From Tepidanaerobacter syntrophicus (GTDB taxonomy: Bacteria > Bacillota > Thermosediminibacteria > Thermosediminibacterales > Tepidanaerobacteraceae), in assembly GCF_001485475.2 (NCBI RefSeq), contig NZ_DF977001.1, forward strand, positions 310,001 to 374,000: 64,000 bases of DNA, read 5' to 3'. The notes beneath the pieces were generated by a model, which saw only the letters and a program-made list of their open reading frames with translations, was not told where the DNA came from and did no database searches. Numbering within the stretch: the first letter of the stretch is position 1; each line of letters begins with the position of its first letter. Of this stretch, positions 9,499-18,333 are shown one piece after another. The position numbers and the translations under genes are program-made.

Positions 9499-9550
9499 AG
9501 AATAGCCAGAAATCATATCTCATTGATTGAAGGTTTCGGGCTATTCTCTC
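9499..9550 (-). terminator. Probable terminator after nanE
   Basis: The complementary arms AGAGAATAGCC (9499-9509) and GGCTATTCTCT (9539-9549) enclose a roughly 29-base loop. On the minus strand the hairpin follows the nanE stop and is followed by an AT-rich stretch with only a short U-run, so termination efficiency is uncertain. Confidence 0.5.
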
Positions 9551-9583
9551 TGATTTATTTAATCTAAAATTATATAAAAACTT

Positions 9584-10306
9584 CTATCGATATTTATTGA
9601 TTGCGTCAACAAATCTCTTTGCCGTTATATGTGGGCGAGTAATAGCGTTTCCTACAACAACAGCATGGGCACCCATATAAAGGCACATAACAGCTTGTTC
9701 CGGTGTATTAATTTTCCCCTCCATTATTACTAAAGAATTTGTTTTTTCTGTTGCTTTAATAACAGATGCAAGCAATTCTAAATCTGGTCCAAAATTGTGC
9801 TTTACTTTCACTAATTCTTGAGGTGTACTTGTATAACCATAAAGTGTCGGTGCTATAAAATCTGCACCATATTCTGCAGCAATTTTAGCGTCTTCTGCAT
9901 TTCTAACATCTGCAAATATCAATGCTTCAGGTATTTCATTCTTTATCTCCTTAATAATTTCATAAGATTGCTTTCCATCATCGCGAATATGTGAAGTTGC
10001 CTGGACCGCAATTATTTGTGCTCCTGCATTATATAGTTCTCTTGCAGCATTGATATCAGGCGTTAAATATACCTCTTTCTCTCCCCTTCCTATCTTCCAT
10101 AGCCCTATAATCGGGAGAGGAACTTCTTTTGCTATAGATCTTACATCTTGTGGTGTATTTGCTCTTATCCCAACTGCACCTGCCCAATAAGCACATTTCG
10201 CCATCATTATAGTAATGCCATTCATATAGTGTGGTTCATCCGGTGTTGCTTGACACGATACAATCAATCCATTTTTCAACTTATTAATAATTTCTTCTTT
10301 ATCCAT
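9584..10306 (-). CDS. nanE: N-acylglucosamine-6-phosphate 2-epimerase NanE
   Basis: Cytoplasmic TIM-barrel enzyme, 240 aa, interconverting ManNAc-6-phosphate and GlcNAc-6-phosphate. Typical stretches are GLIVSCQATPDEPHY, IGLWKIGR, IFADVRNAEDAKIAAEYGADFIAPTLYGYT and HAVVVGNAITRPHITAKRFVDAI. GGAGACG lies upstream of the ATG. It is the last gene of the mannose-family PTS operon, so the imported sugar is likely an N-acyl-mannosamine or is converted to one; its product would feed NagA and NagB near 39-40 kb. Confidence 0.93.
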   Translation of the reverse strand: MDKEEIINKLKNGLIVSCQATPDEPHYMNGITIMMAKCAYWAGAVGIRANTPQDVRSIAKEVPLPIIGLWKIGRGEKEVYLTPDINAARELYNAGAQIIAVQATSHIRDDGKQSYEIIKEIKNEIPEALIFADVRNAEDAKIAAEYGADFIAPTLYGYTSTPQELVKVKHNFGPDLELLASVIKATEKTNSLVIMEGKINTPEQAVMCLYMGAHAVVVGNAITRPHITAKRFVDAINKYR

Positions 10307-10359
10307 TTTTCGTCTCCTCTGGTTTTTAAACTAACAGATGGCTATTAACTCATTCTATC

Positions 10360-11451
10360 TTATTTACTTTCCATAAGAGAATGAAAATTTTCGATTTTAG
10401 GTATGTTTGGATTTATACCTAAGTCTTTTGACAGGTAATACGCTATGCATTGTAAAGGTAATATATACTCAAAAATTGAAAAATCAGGATCGTCTACAAA
10501 ACTAATATCTAGCGCTTTTGGATCGTTTTTTGTTTTTAGATTTCCGATAATAAAGTTGTGTTTAGTATAATTGGATAGGAAATCCTTTAATCTTATAATT
10601 CTGCTTTTATAATTTCCAGCAGATGCTAGGTAAATTATAAATACATCCTCATTAATTGAATTGTAGATTCCGTGCATAAATTCTTCGAGTTCATAACTTT
10701 CTATACCATATCTCACAGTTTCTTGAATCTTAAGTCGTCCTTCAAGAGCAGTTCCGTAATTCGAATCATAACCAACAATGATCATTCTACGGCTTTTAAC
10801 AAGCTCATCTTTGTTTGTCTCATACCAATTTTCTGATGATCTTATAATATTGTTTTGATTAGTTACAGTTACTTTTAGCCGGTTAATTATTTTGTTGTAC
10901 TCACTATCATTTATTTTCCCTTGCCTTAATGCTAATTCTATACCAAGGAGTAATAAAATTAGCAGCGTTGCTTGATAACCTTTTGTTTTTGGACCAGCAT
11001 GTTCCGGACCACAAGAAAGTAAGATTGTCATATCGCAATGTTCACTTAGTCTTGTTCCATCGTCATTAGCTGTTATTGCAACCGTGTAACACCCTTTGCT
11101 TTTTGCATAATCAATACCTGCAACGGTCGACAAACTTTTTCCGCCTTGTGAAATGCCAATTACCATTGTTTTCTCGTCTAATACTGTTCTGCTGTCTTTA
11201 AATGGTATTGGATAAAATGCATCTACTGGTATGCCTAATAATTTTTCTAAAAATCCTCTTGTAGCATATCCGCCATGAAACGAAGTTCCAGATCCTATAA
11301 TCTGTATCTTATTTATATTTCTAGTTTGAAACTCATTAATGAATTGTTCGGTAATATCCTTGCGTTTTTCTAAAATATTTTTTAAAGCCTCAGGTGTTTC
11401 ATAAATATACTCTAACATCGCTTTTTCTGAAAGATTTTTATATATACTCAA
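10360..11451 (-). CDS. Double-SIS-domain sugar-phosphate isomerase/deglycase (GfrF/AgaS-like)
   Basis: Cytoplasmic enzyme, 363 aa from a TTG at 11451, two bases after the EIID stop and behind AGGAGTGG. The first SIS domain carries IQIIGSGTSFHGGYATRGFLE and VIGISQGGKSLSTVAGIDYAKSKG; the second has RMIIVGYDSNYGTALEGRLKIQETVRYGIESYELEEFMHGIYN. SIS proteins tied to mannose-family PTS are often deglycases of glycated amino acids (GfrF, FrlB) or ketose/aldose isomerases (AgaS). Here the function is open; the neighbouring NanE points to an amino sugar. A longer reading into EIID is not supported. Confidence 0.82.
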   Translation of the reverse strand: MSIYKNLSEKAMLEYIYETPEALKNILEKRKDITEQFINEFQTRNINKIQIIGSGTSFHGGYATRGFLEKLLGIPVDAFYPIPFKDSRTVLDEKTMVIGISQGGKSLSTVAGIDYAKSKGCYTVAITANDDGTRLSEHCDMTILLSCGPEHAGPKTKGYQATLLILLLLGIELALRQGKINDSEYNKIINRLKVTVTNQNNIIRSSENWYETNKDELVKSRRMIIVGYDSNYGTALEGRLKIQETVRYGIESYELEEFMHGIYNSINEDVFIIYLASAGNYKSRIIRLKDFLSNYTKHNFIIGNLKTKNDPKALDISFVDDPDFSIFEYILPLQCIAYYLSKDLGINPNIPKIENFHSLMESK

Positions 11452-11453
11452 TT

Positions 11454-12257
11454 TTATACCACTCCTATATATTTTCCTAAAATACTTAATGCTATTATAA
11501 TCAAAAGAACCCATGTAGTAGATATCTTTCTCTTTAATAAATTCCATACACCTAAAGTTGCAAGCAATGGCAATAAGCACGGGAAAATACCATCGATAAT
11601 TTCTTGAACAACTACTTTGCCCTCATCTATTTTAAGCACGAGGGGTGTTGAAAGCGAAACCATGCTTGCTATCATGCCGCCAATTACAACCAGCCCAACA
11701 ATCTTTGCAGCTTCCATAAGATTTTCAAACAGCCCGGCTTCAGAAGCATTTGTTATAAAATTCATGCCTTGTTCGTATCCTATAAAAGTTCCCTTCCATC
11801 TTACATAGAAATTAGGGATATTATATATAAGTATAAACATTATTGGTCCTAGTATATTGCCTTTAACAGCTAAAGGTGCACCTACAGCAACTCCAATTAT
11901 TCTAAATGTTCCCCAGAAAAATGAATCTCCTATTGCTGCCAAAGGTCCCATTAATGCAACTTTTGCAGCATTTATTGTTTCAACATCAAAACCGTCCGGA
12001 TTTTTTGCATACTCTTCTTCTAAAGCCAACGTAGTTCCTAAAATAAATGGGGCGCATTGAGGCGTTGTGTTAAAGAAGGTTAAATGCCGCTTCATCGCTG
12101 CAATAAAATCTTCTTTTTTCGTATAAAGATCTCGTAAAAATGGCATTAAGGCAAAAACAAATCCTTGAGCTTGAAGCCTCTCATAATTAAAGCTCGCCAT
12201 AATCGGCCATGAGCGCCAAAACAATCTTTTAAGATCTTTTTTTGTATATTTAGCCAT
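11454..12257 (-). CDS. PTS mannose-family EIID component
   Basis: Membrane partner of EIIC, 267 aa from the ATG at 12257, which lies within the last codons of EIIC (8-base overlap). It carries the family signature: LFWRSWPIMASFNYERLQAQGFVFALMPFLRDLY, HLTFFNTTPQCAPFILG, AALMGPLAAIGDSFFWGTFR-like text and IGYEQGMNF. Typical length is 270-300. It completes the transporter of the EIIA-EIIB-EIIA-EIIB-EIIC-EIID operon. Confidence 0.94.
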   Translation of the reverse strand: MAKYTKKDLKRLFWRSWPIMASFNYERLQAQGFVFALMPFLRDLYTKKEDFIAAMKRHLTFFNTTPQCAPFILGTTLALEEEYAKNPDGFDVETINAAKVALMGPLAAIGDSFFWGTFRIIGVAVGAPLAVKGNILGPIMFILIYNIPNFYVRWKGTFIGYEQGMNFITNASEAGLFENLMEAAKIVGLVVIGGMIASMVSLSTPLVLKIDEGKVVVQEIIDGIFPCLLPLLATLGVWNLLKRKISTTWVLLIIIALSILGKYIGVV

Positions 12258-12993
12258 TATAAACACCGCCCTTAGACTTGTTTTGGTAAATTATATAAGC
12301 AATTATTCCACCTATAATAGCAATAGCAAGAATGTCAAGTTTTAGATATGCAACTAGTATAAATCCTAATGCTAGATACCCTGCATACTTTTTATCAAAG
12401 GTCATATCCAACAATAGAGCCATTCCAATCGCAGGAAGGACACCACTTGCAACTTTTAAGCCGTCCATAATTTGCATTGGAACTGCTGAAACTAGAGTTG
12501 CCGCTGCATTACTCCCAAAAAGAACTCCGAAGAACACTACAAGGGCTGGACATATAAAAAACAAAGCTGCCCCATACCATAAGGTTCTTTCAACACCTTT
12601 ATAATCACCCTTATCAGCATATGTATCAGCCATATGTTGAAATGCTATGTTTACAGTTCTTATAAAAATGCCTACAAAGTTTGCTAACATCGCTATAGGA
12701 ATTGTCAAAGTTACAGCTGCTTGAATATCTAGTTTTGAAATAATTGCAAATGCAGCACCTAAGATACCGCCAATATTTACATCAGCAGGTGAAGAAACGC
12801 CTATTCCCACAAACCCCATCATTACAAGTTCTAATGAGCCTCCCACTATAATGCCTGTTTTTATATCACCTAAAAGCAAACCTACAAGAAGTCCGGTTAC
12901 AATTGGTCTTTGTAGCATATTGTCGCCTGCTATACGACTATCAAGTTGAGTAAGTCCGGCAAGGATGCCTAATATAATAGCTTTTCCTATCAT
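12250..12993 (-). CDS. PTS mannose-family EIIC component
   Basis: Integral membrane permease, 247 aa, that carries the sugar across during phosphorylation. Recognisable blocks are GLTQLDSRIAGDNMLQRPIVTGLLVGLLLGD and GGSLELVMMGFVGIGVSSPADVNIGGILG. Six or more hydrophobic segments are evident. GGAGG lies upstream and its ATGA overlaps the stop of the EIIB gene by 4 bases, so expression is coupled. Confidence 0.94.
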   Translation of the reverse strand: MIGKAIILGILAGLTQLDSRIAGDNMLQRPIVTGLLVGLLLGDIKTGIIVGGSLELVMMGFVGIGVSSPADVNIGGILGAAFAIISKLDIQAAVTLTIPIAMLANFVGIFIRTVNIAFQHMADTYADKGDYKGVERTLWYGAALFFICPALVVFFGVLFGSNAAATLVSAVPMQIMDGLKVASGVLPAIGMALLLDMTFDKKYAGYLALGFILVAYLKLDILAIAIIGGIIAYIIYQNKSKGGVYNG

Positions 12994-13502
12994 AATTTAC
13001 CTCCGCCTTTTGAAAATAATTTTTGTATATTTTCCCAGTTTTTTTTGGGATCTAATGGTGCAATTTGTTCGAAAATTTCAACATTCTTTTCAGCCATTCG
13101 TGAGAGAATCTTCATTTCTTGTTCATTTAGAAAAACTTGTTTTGATATTTTTACTTTATCTTGATTTTGACTCTGCCGAATCCCTCCCAAATTTACTTTA
13201 TTTAAATCTTTTACGTGTTCTACAAGTAAAGCGGCGTCTTGTATTGACTCTGTTATAATAAATACTCTTCTATTGGCTAGTTTTCCGTCTTTATCATTTA
13301 AAAACTCTATTGCTTGATTAATTGTTAAAATTTTTAAATCAACTCCTGCCGGCTTAGCTAAACTCATTGTCATTTTCAGCATAGAGTTATTGCTTACCTT
13401 ATCATTTGCAATTATTACCATATCTGCTTGCAATTTTGGTGTCCATGCAGTTCCAACTTGTCCATGCAATAATCTATCATCAACTCTAAGTTGTAGTAAC
13501 AT
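12990..13502 (-). CDS. PTS mannose-family EIIB component (second copy)
   Basis: Cytoplasmic phosphocarrier, 170 aa. The phosphorylated histidine is in RVDDRLLHGQVGTAW (His13). Full-length EIIB fold follows (ADMVIIANDKVSNN, GVDLKILTINQAIEFL, VNLGGIRQ). It is the second of two EIIB genes in the operon. It is nearer in sequence style to the canonical EIIB-Man than the upstream copy, and is directly coupled to EIIC, so it is probably the working partner of EIIC. Confidence 0.93.
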   Translation of the reverse strand: MLLQLRVDDRLLHGQVGTAWTPKLQADMVIIANDKVSNNSMLKMTMSLAKPAGVDLKILTINQAIEFLNDKDGKLANRRVFIITESIQDAALLVEHVKDLNKVNLGGIRQSQNQDKVKISKQVFLNEQEMKILSRMAEKNVEIFEQIAPLDPKKNWENIQKLFSKGGGKL

Positions 13503-13515
13503 CTCCTTGCTCCTT

Positions 13516-13956
13516 TTAAGTCAAGTTATTCCTTAACAATTCTGTAAGGTTTTTGTAGTTATTAATTGATGAATTTAAGAGTTTTTCCCATATTTCTTCT
13601 CTTCCATATTTCCCTCTAACTTCACTTGCGGTTATTAACATAGCAATATTAAGGCCTGTTACAGCTAGTATATTATATTTGCTTGACAATAAAGCGGCTA
13701 TATTGGATGTTGTTCCGCCGAATAAGTCCACTAAGATAATGCTGCCTTCGGGAGCATTTCTTAGAATTTCTTCAATTGGTTCGACATACTCTATTAAGGA
13801 TTGATCTGGCATCAGAGGAAACGCAAAAATATTTTTTAAGCTTCCGCAAACCATTTCCGCAGCTTCTATGAGTTCAGTGCCCCATTTGCCATGCGTTAAA
13901 ATTAGCAAGTATGGTATATCTTTATTTTTTTGAGTAATACAATCATCCCCTTTCAA
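13516..13956 (-). CDS. PTS mannose-family EIIA component (second copy)
   Basis: Cytoplasmic phosphocarrier, about 146 aa. The active histidine is in LILTHGKWGTELIEAAE (His22), and VDLFGGTTSNIAALL matches the EIIA-Man core. The start is uncertain: TTG at 13956 lacks a good ribosome site, and an AAAGGGG lies just inside the reading frame, so the true start could be a few codons downstream. It accepts phosphate from HPr and passes it to an EIIB. Confidence 0.88.
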   Translation of the reverse strand: MKGDDCITQKNKDIPYLLILTHGKWGTELIEAAEMVCGSLKNIFAFPLMPDQSLIEYVEPIEEILRNAPEGSIILVDLFGGTTSNIAALLSSKYNILAVTGLNIAMLITASEVRGKYGREEIWEKLLNSSINNYKNLTELLRNNLT

Positions 13957-13978
13957 GTAAATTATTAAAGGTTGGTTT

Positions 13979-14449
13979 CTAAACTCCCCAAATTAAATCA
14001 TAAATCGAAATTGGATTACTATCAGGCACCATTTGAATGATTATCGGTATTTTTTCTCTCCTGAAATAATCAATTGTCTCTATATCTGCATCGGATATAA
14101 AAACATTTGAATAAATTTTCTTTTTCCCAACACCACTTGGCATTCTTCCAATTATAATTTCATTTATTTTCACTCCCTTTTCATGCAGATATCTTACTAT
14201 CTGCAAATTTTTAACTAGTATAATAGGAGAGCTATTTAACTCTTTATTATTTTTTAATATTTCGGCTCCTTTTTCTAAGTTATAAATTTCGACAATCATA
14301 TTTTGAGGAATAGAAAGTTCTAAAATATTTTTTAATATAGGATTATTTGATACTTCATCATCTATAATTATTATATAATTAGAATTTTTTGCTTCCAGCC
14401 ATTTAATTAAAATTTGTCCATGTAAGAGGCGCTCATCTACCCTCATCAT
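13979..14449 (-). CDS. PTS mannose-family EIIB component (first copy)
   Basis: Cytoplasmic phosphocarrier, 156 aa. The histidine is in MRVDERLLHGQILIKWLEA (His10, counting from the first of two Met), followed by IIIDDEVSNNPILKN and IIIGRMPSGVGKKKIYSNVFIS. It keeps the residues needed for phosphotransfer, so it is not a dead duplicate. It differs substantially from the other EIIB in this operon, which suggests an old duplication or a merger of two systems rather than a recent tandem copy. Confidence 0.92.
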   Translation of the reverse strand: MMRVDERLLHGQILIKWLEAKNSNYIIIIDDEVSNNPILKNILELSIPQNMIVEIYNLEKGAEILKNNKELNSSPIILVKNLQIVRYLHEKGVKINEIIIGRMPSGVGKKKIYSNVFISDADIETIDYFRREKIPIIIQMVPDSNPISIYDLIWGV

Positions 14450-14463
14450 GCTAATAGCACTCC

Positions 14464-14877
14464 TTATATAGAATTTGCCTTGTTACCTAATTCATTTTTT
14501 ACGTTTTTTATCCCCTCAACGCCACTTTGAATTGTTTTGGCTGTTAGTTCCTCTAAGGGCATAAATTCCCTAGAATCCAATGCTTCTATTAACATAGGTA
14601 AATTAACGCCTGAGACACTTTCGCATTTGTAATCACTTATACTCGCTGCTGTGACATTTGTGGGACTACCACCAAATAAGTCAGTTAATATTAGAACCCC
14701 ATCTCCCTTATCTAATTTTTTAATAGAGCTTCTTACAGCAATGTATAACTCTTTTATATCGTCACTTGGGTTCAGTCCTAATGTTTCAACGTTTTCTTGC
14801 TTCCCTATAATTAGTTCAGCGCTTTTTAAAAGTTCAGTTCCAAAATTGCCATGTGTAACTATTAAGATACCTACCAT
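14464..14877 (-). CDS. PTS mannose-family EIIA component (first copy)
   Basis: Cytoplasmic phosphocarrier, 137 aa from the ATG at 14877 (AGGAGG just upstream); an upstream in-frame Met has no ribosome site. The active histidine is His9 in MVGILIVTHGNFGTELLKSAE; LTDLFGGSPTNVTAAS is the conserved core. It is the first gene after the -24/-12 promoter, so it opens the PTS operon. Confidence 0.93.
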   Translation of the reverse strand: MVGILIVTHGNFGTELLKSAELIIGKQENVETLGLNPSDDIKELYIAVRSSIKKLDKGDGVLILTDLFGGSPTNVTAASISDYKCESVSGVNLPMLIEALDSREFMPLEELTAKTIQSGVEGIKNVKNELGNKANSI

Positions 14878-14948
14878 AAATTGTCCTCCTATATACATGC
14901 AAAATATTTGATGTGAATACAACTACTTAGCAATTACCTATTGTTAAA

Positions 14949-14964
14949 TGCAAGTTCGGTGCCA
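14949..14964 (-). promoter_or_regulatory. Sigma-54 (-24/-12) promoter of the mannose-family PTS operon
   Basis: On the minus strand the sequence is TGGCAC-N5-TTGCA, an exact match to the sigma-54 consensus with the required GG-to-GC spacing. It lies about 72 bases upstream of the first EIIA start and just downstream of the gene for a LevR-type sigma-54 activator. This position and match make it a confident regulatory call. Confidence 0.92.
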
Positions 14965-14985
14965 AATTAGTGTGTCATGATAAAT

Positions 14986-15034
14986 ATTAAAAAGGCGAGG
15001 GCTTGCAAATGAAGCATTTCTCGCCTTTTTAATA
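14986..15034 (-). terminator. Terminator after levR-type gene
   Basis: Inverted repeat AAAAAGGCGAG / CTCGCCTTTTT (about 14990-15000 and 15020-15030), followed on the minus strand by U-rich sequence. It separates the activator transcript from the sigma-54 promoter just downstream. Confidence 0.8.
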
Positions 15035-15085
15035 TAAAGTTTAAAAACTTTTTTCAATTTAATTTTTCTTTTCAAGATTAGTGTG

Positions 15086-17941
15086 CTACTGTGTGTCAAA
15101 AATATCCATTATATAGCCGATTTCTGTGTCAGGTACTTTAATGCCAAAAGCTTCTTCTATGTCTATCAGTGTGTATTTAACCTTTTCATATATATCACGT
15201 TTTTCTTTTATTAGTTTTTCTATGCCACTATATGGAAGTATATCATTTTGGATAAGTCTTTCTATCATGCAGCAGTTATGGAAGATGTATCTTGTCTTTA
15301 ATTGTCGTGTATCATTAATTCCTAACATCTTCACTAACATAATATAAGAATCGTTTACGAATTTAAAAGCCTTTTTTGCATCTAAAAACGTAAGCATTCC
15401 TTCCAATAGTTTGACGAAAACACTATCTCCGGATATTTCCTCTTTTTCATAAGGACCTGCGTTTAAACCACTTATACTTTTTTCTATTTTCTTAATCCCA
15501 TCTCCAATTATTAGTTCATCTATTGGAATAAATGGCACTCCGGAAAGTTGTAGATCTACGGTCCCCACCACTGCTATCAGATCATTTATTGTTCCCTCAT
15601 AAAGAGTTTTATTGCCGGCTTGATTTACCTTTTCCGTAATATCGACCGGTTTTATTTTAACATTATATTCATCTAAAAAAGGCAAAGTATTTCTTAACAG
15701 TTGCGCAATTTTTACAGCAGCTCCTTTTCCGGAGATACATGTAGTAAGTATTACCTTAGGCTCTGTAATATCGGCTTTGTTTATTACTTCGCCGCTGACC
15801 ATTCGGCCTATATAAGGATTCGCATTCTTTATATCTTCTACGAGGGTGTACAGGCTCATTTCCGGTAAAAGGCTTTTTCTTACTGCTTCTATAACTATTG
15901 GTGTTGAAATATTTTCTATTGACTTTGTTGGTATATTTGTCTTCTTTGTAATTATCTCTGAAAATGCAATAAGAGATCCCATATCCACAAGAAGCAATAC
16001 ACCTTTGCCTTCATCTATGGATTTCACTTTTTCTATAGTTTTGTTTAAAATTTCCTCAACTTTAACATCAAGCGGCATATCTATTGCTCGGCAATGATCT
16101 GTTCCCAATAAACTATTTGCAACATTTGCTATGCTAGAGGCGGTAGATTCTCCATGAGCTAGCACTATAACGCCTATTTTCTTATAGCTCGTATCAGAAT
16201 CTACGGTGCTTAAAAACATAGTTAAAAAACCAATTTCTTCTTTTGGTATATTAATTTCCAGCTCTTGCTGAAGCACTTCCCTTACCAGCTTTGCAGCTCT
16301 AAATTCTTCCGGATTGTTTAAAGCAATTTTATTTATTTCTTCAGAGTAAATAATTTCTCCACTAGATATTCTTTCTATCAATGCACTAATATGCATGGCA
16401 AGTCCAATTACGGCCCTTGTGCTAAATGTTCGATTAAGCTTCTGCTGAGCAAGAGTAAGCGCCATTTCTGCTGCATTGTACACCTTCGGACTTATAATCT
16501 TGAAAAGCTCTTCTTTGACCGGAAGCTCTTTTTCAGCATTGTATTTTTTCATAAGTTCTTTTAAATACTTTTCAATATCTTCGCTGATTATTTCATTTAT
16601 TGAACTTCCTGAATACCCAATCTTGAAATAGTGATTATACTTATCAGTTATTTCTTTATATAAATTATCAGATAGATCGTAATTATCTACGGTCAAAAAA
16701 TTCTCTCTATCCTGAGGTGTAAAAGTATAATAATCTTTTTCATATCGTAATAGATTTATTATCTCATTTCTGCTTTTCTCTTGGTTTAACAAACCAGTGT
16801 AAACATGCTCAGGCAAAAAATTGATGTTTATCTCTATTTCTTTTTTGCCATATGTTTTGTAATCAAGAAAACCTCTGGCACACAAGAGCTGGATATCACC
16901 TTTTAGTTGACCTATATTACCTGTGCAATTATATTGTAAAAACGCTCTTATTACATCTTTATGGACTTTAACAGGCACATTAACATTATTTACTTCATTT
17001 ATAAGAAATTCCTCTATAAGCTCCATCCTTTCTTCCATAGGTCTTTCTTCCAAGGACGGAAGATTTATTGTCATGGGCACTCTGCGCAGAAAAGTTTTTA
17101 ATAATGCAGAATTGATATTTTCTGTTGTAGCTCCGATTATAAGCACAGTTGCTTGTCTGTACTTATCCGTCTCGCCAAGTCTTCTGTAAATTCCCTTATC
17201 CATAAGTAAAAATAGCATTTCTTGGGCTTCCGGTGGCAGTCTGTGTATTTCATCTAACAGTAAAATACCTCTATCAGACATTTCCACAAGTCCTGCTTTT
17301 TCATTTATAGCCCCTGTAAATGCTCCTTTTGTATGTCCAAAAAGTTGCGATAAAATCAATTGAGGATTATCAGCATATTCGGAACAATTAAAAATAACAA
17401 GTTTCGCATCATTAGGTATACTTCCTGCATAGAGGGCATATTGGTACATCATTTCTGCAAAAGTTGTTTTGCCCACGCCCGTAGGACCGGTTATTAATGT
17501 GTGAAGGCCTTTTGGCGGGTAGAGAATTGCAGCTTTTGCCTGCTTAATAGCAAGCGCCAAGCTTCCTCTTGAACCAATTATTCTATCAAAAGGATCGCTC
17601 ATTTTCTCTATCTTTTCTTTTTCGGCAGTATCGGCAGTATTAAAGAATTTTAAAAAATCATTTAGTGTGTCAAATATGTACCCATTTTCAAAATCTAATT
17701 TCGCAATTTGCTCTAAATGAGATCTGTCAAGAAACTTTACCGGCCTTCCATTTATTTTTATCGCTTTTCCTTCTCGCGCTAATTCATTCAGCTCTCGACT
17801 GGCGTTGCTGCGATCAACCTGTGCAATAGCGGAAATAGTTTCTGCGTCAAATCCAATATCGGAATTTTCCGTTAAATCTTTGAGTAAAATATTCTGTGTC
17901 AACTTTCCTAAAGCATTGTATACTTTTTCTTTTCTATTCAT
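15086..17941 (-). CDS. levR: LevR-family sigma-54-dependent PTS activator (AAA+, PRD, EIIA-like)
   Basis: Cytoplasmic activator of sigma-54 RNA polymerase, 951 aa. Order: N-terminal HTH (about 30-60), AAA+ domain with Walker A GPTGVGKT (152-159), the sigma-54 contact loop GAFTGA (206-211) and Walker B GILLLDE (225-231), a PRD (about 480-570, with MALTLAQQKLNR and GLAMHISALIERI), an EIIA-Man-like domain with phosphorylatable His in VIVLAHGESTASS, an EIIB-like stretch with CISGKGAA, and a C-terminal PRD. Phosphorylation by HPr and the EII proteins normally sets activity. It sits directly upstream of the -24/-12 promoter it should control. The gene symbol is by family, not proven orthology. Confidence 0.93.
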   Translation of the reverse strand: MNRKEKVYNALGKLTQNILLKDLTENSDIGFDAETISAIAQVDRSNASRELNELAREGKAIKINGRPVKFLDRSHLEQIAKLDFENGYIFDTLNDFLKFFNTADTAEKEKIEKMSDPFDRIIGSRGSLALAIKQAKAAILYPPKGLHTLITGPTGVGKTTFAEMMYQYALYAGSIPNDAKLVIFNCSEYADNPQLILSQLFGHTKGAFTGAINEKAGLVEMSDRGILLLDEIHRLPPEAQEMLFLLMDKGIYRRLGETDKYRQATVLIIGATTENINSALLKTFLRRVPMTINLPSLEERPMEERMELIEEFLINEVNNVNVPVKVHKDVIRAFLQYNCTGNIGQLKGDIQLLCARGFLDYKTYGKKEIEININFLPEHVYTGLLNQEKSRNEIINLLRYEKDYYTFTPQDRENFLTVDNYDLSDNLYKEITDKYNHYFKIGYSGSSINEIISEDIEKYLKELMKKYNAEKELPVKEELFKIISPKVYNAAEMALTLAQQKLNRTFSTRAVIGLAMHISALIERISSGEIIYSEEINKIALNNPEEFRAAKLVREVLQQELEINIPKEEIGFLTMFLSTVDSDTSYKKIGVIVLAHGESTASSIANVANSLLGTDHCRAIDMPLDVKVEEILNKTIEKVKSIDEGKGVLLLVDMGSLIAFSEIITKKTNIPTKSIENISTPIVIEAVRKSLLPEMSLYTLVEDIKNANPYIGRMVSGEVINKADITEPKVILTTCISGKGAAVKIAQLLRNTLPFLDEYNVKIKPVDITEKVNQAGNKTLYEGTINDLIAVVGTVDLQLSGVPFIPIDELIIGDGIKKIEKSISGLNAGPYEKEEISGDSVFVKLLEGMLTFLDAKKAFKFVNDSYIMLVKMLGINDTRQLKTRYIFHNCCMIERLIQNDILPYSGIEKLIKEKRDIYEKVKYTLIDIEEAFGIKVPDTEIGYIMDIFDTQ

Positions 17942-18333
17942 AAATCCTGCTCCCTTAGCATGAGAAACTAAAATGTCTTATTGGTTATATCCAAAATGCT
18001 AAATTGTTTTTTAAAAATTATCTAATTAACATTATAACATTTACCACAATATAGCACAAATAATATCTTTTTGCCTTATCTGTGCTATAAACTTCTAAGG
18101 TAAGTTATGAGATCGGCCGCCATTAGGTTTCATAAATTCCTGCCATTTTCAATATACAAATTAAAAACACGAACCTTGAATAATTGTTTTTTGTAATTTG
18201 GCATTTATTATATAGCTGTTTTTGCCATATAACATCTCCTCCTTGTAGGTCTTTGTGTCAAATGTTATAATTTAAGAAAACTTTTCCCGAATATAATATT
18301 GAGGCTAAATAAATTAGGAATGGAGTGGATTTT
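17942..18333. other. Divergent intergenic region between levR-type gene and pfk
   Basis: This 392-base AT-rich spacer separates two divergent genes. I see no RNA gene or coding fragment. The pfk-proximal end holds a plausible promoter (18243-18271). A possible -24-like TGGCA on the minus strand near 18220 lacks a correctly spaced -12 and was not called. Confidence 0.5.
18243..18271 (+). promoter_or_regulatory. Candidate sigma-A promoter for pfk
   Basis: TTGTAG (18243-18248) and TATAAT (18266-18271) are separated by 17 bases, about 60 bases before the pfk start. The -10 is perfect and the -35 weak. Confidence 0.45.

Noticed and set aside
18200-18235. TGGCA sequences in the levR-pfk spacer as a second sigma-54 promoter
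   Set aside because: No GC at the proper 10-base distance from the GG; the spacing breaks the consensus.
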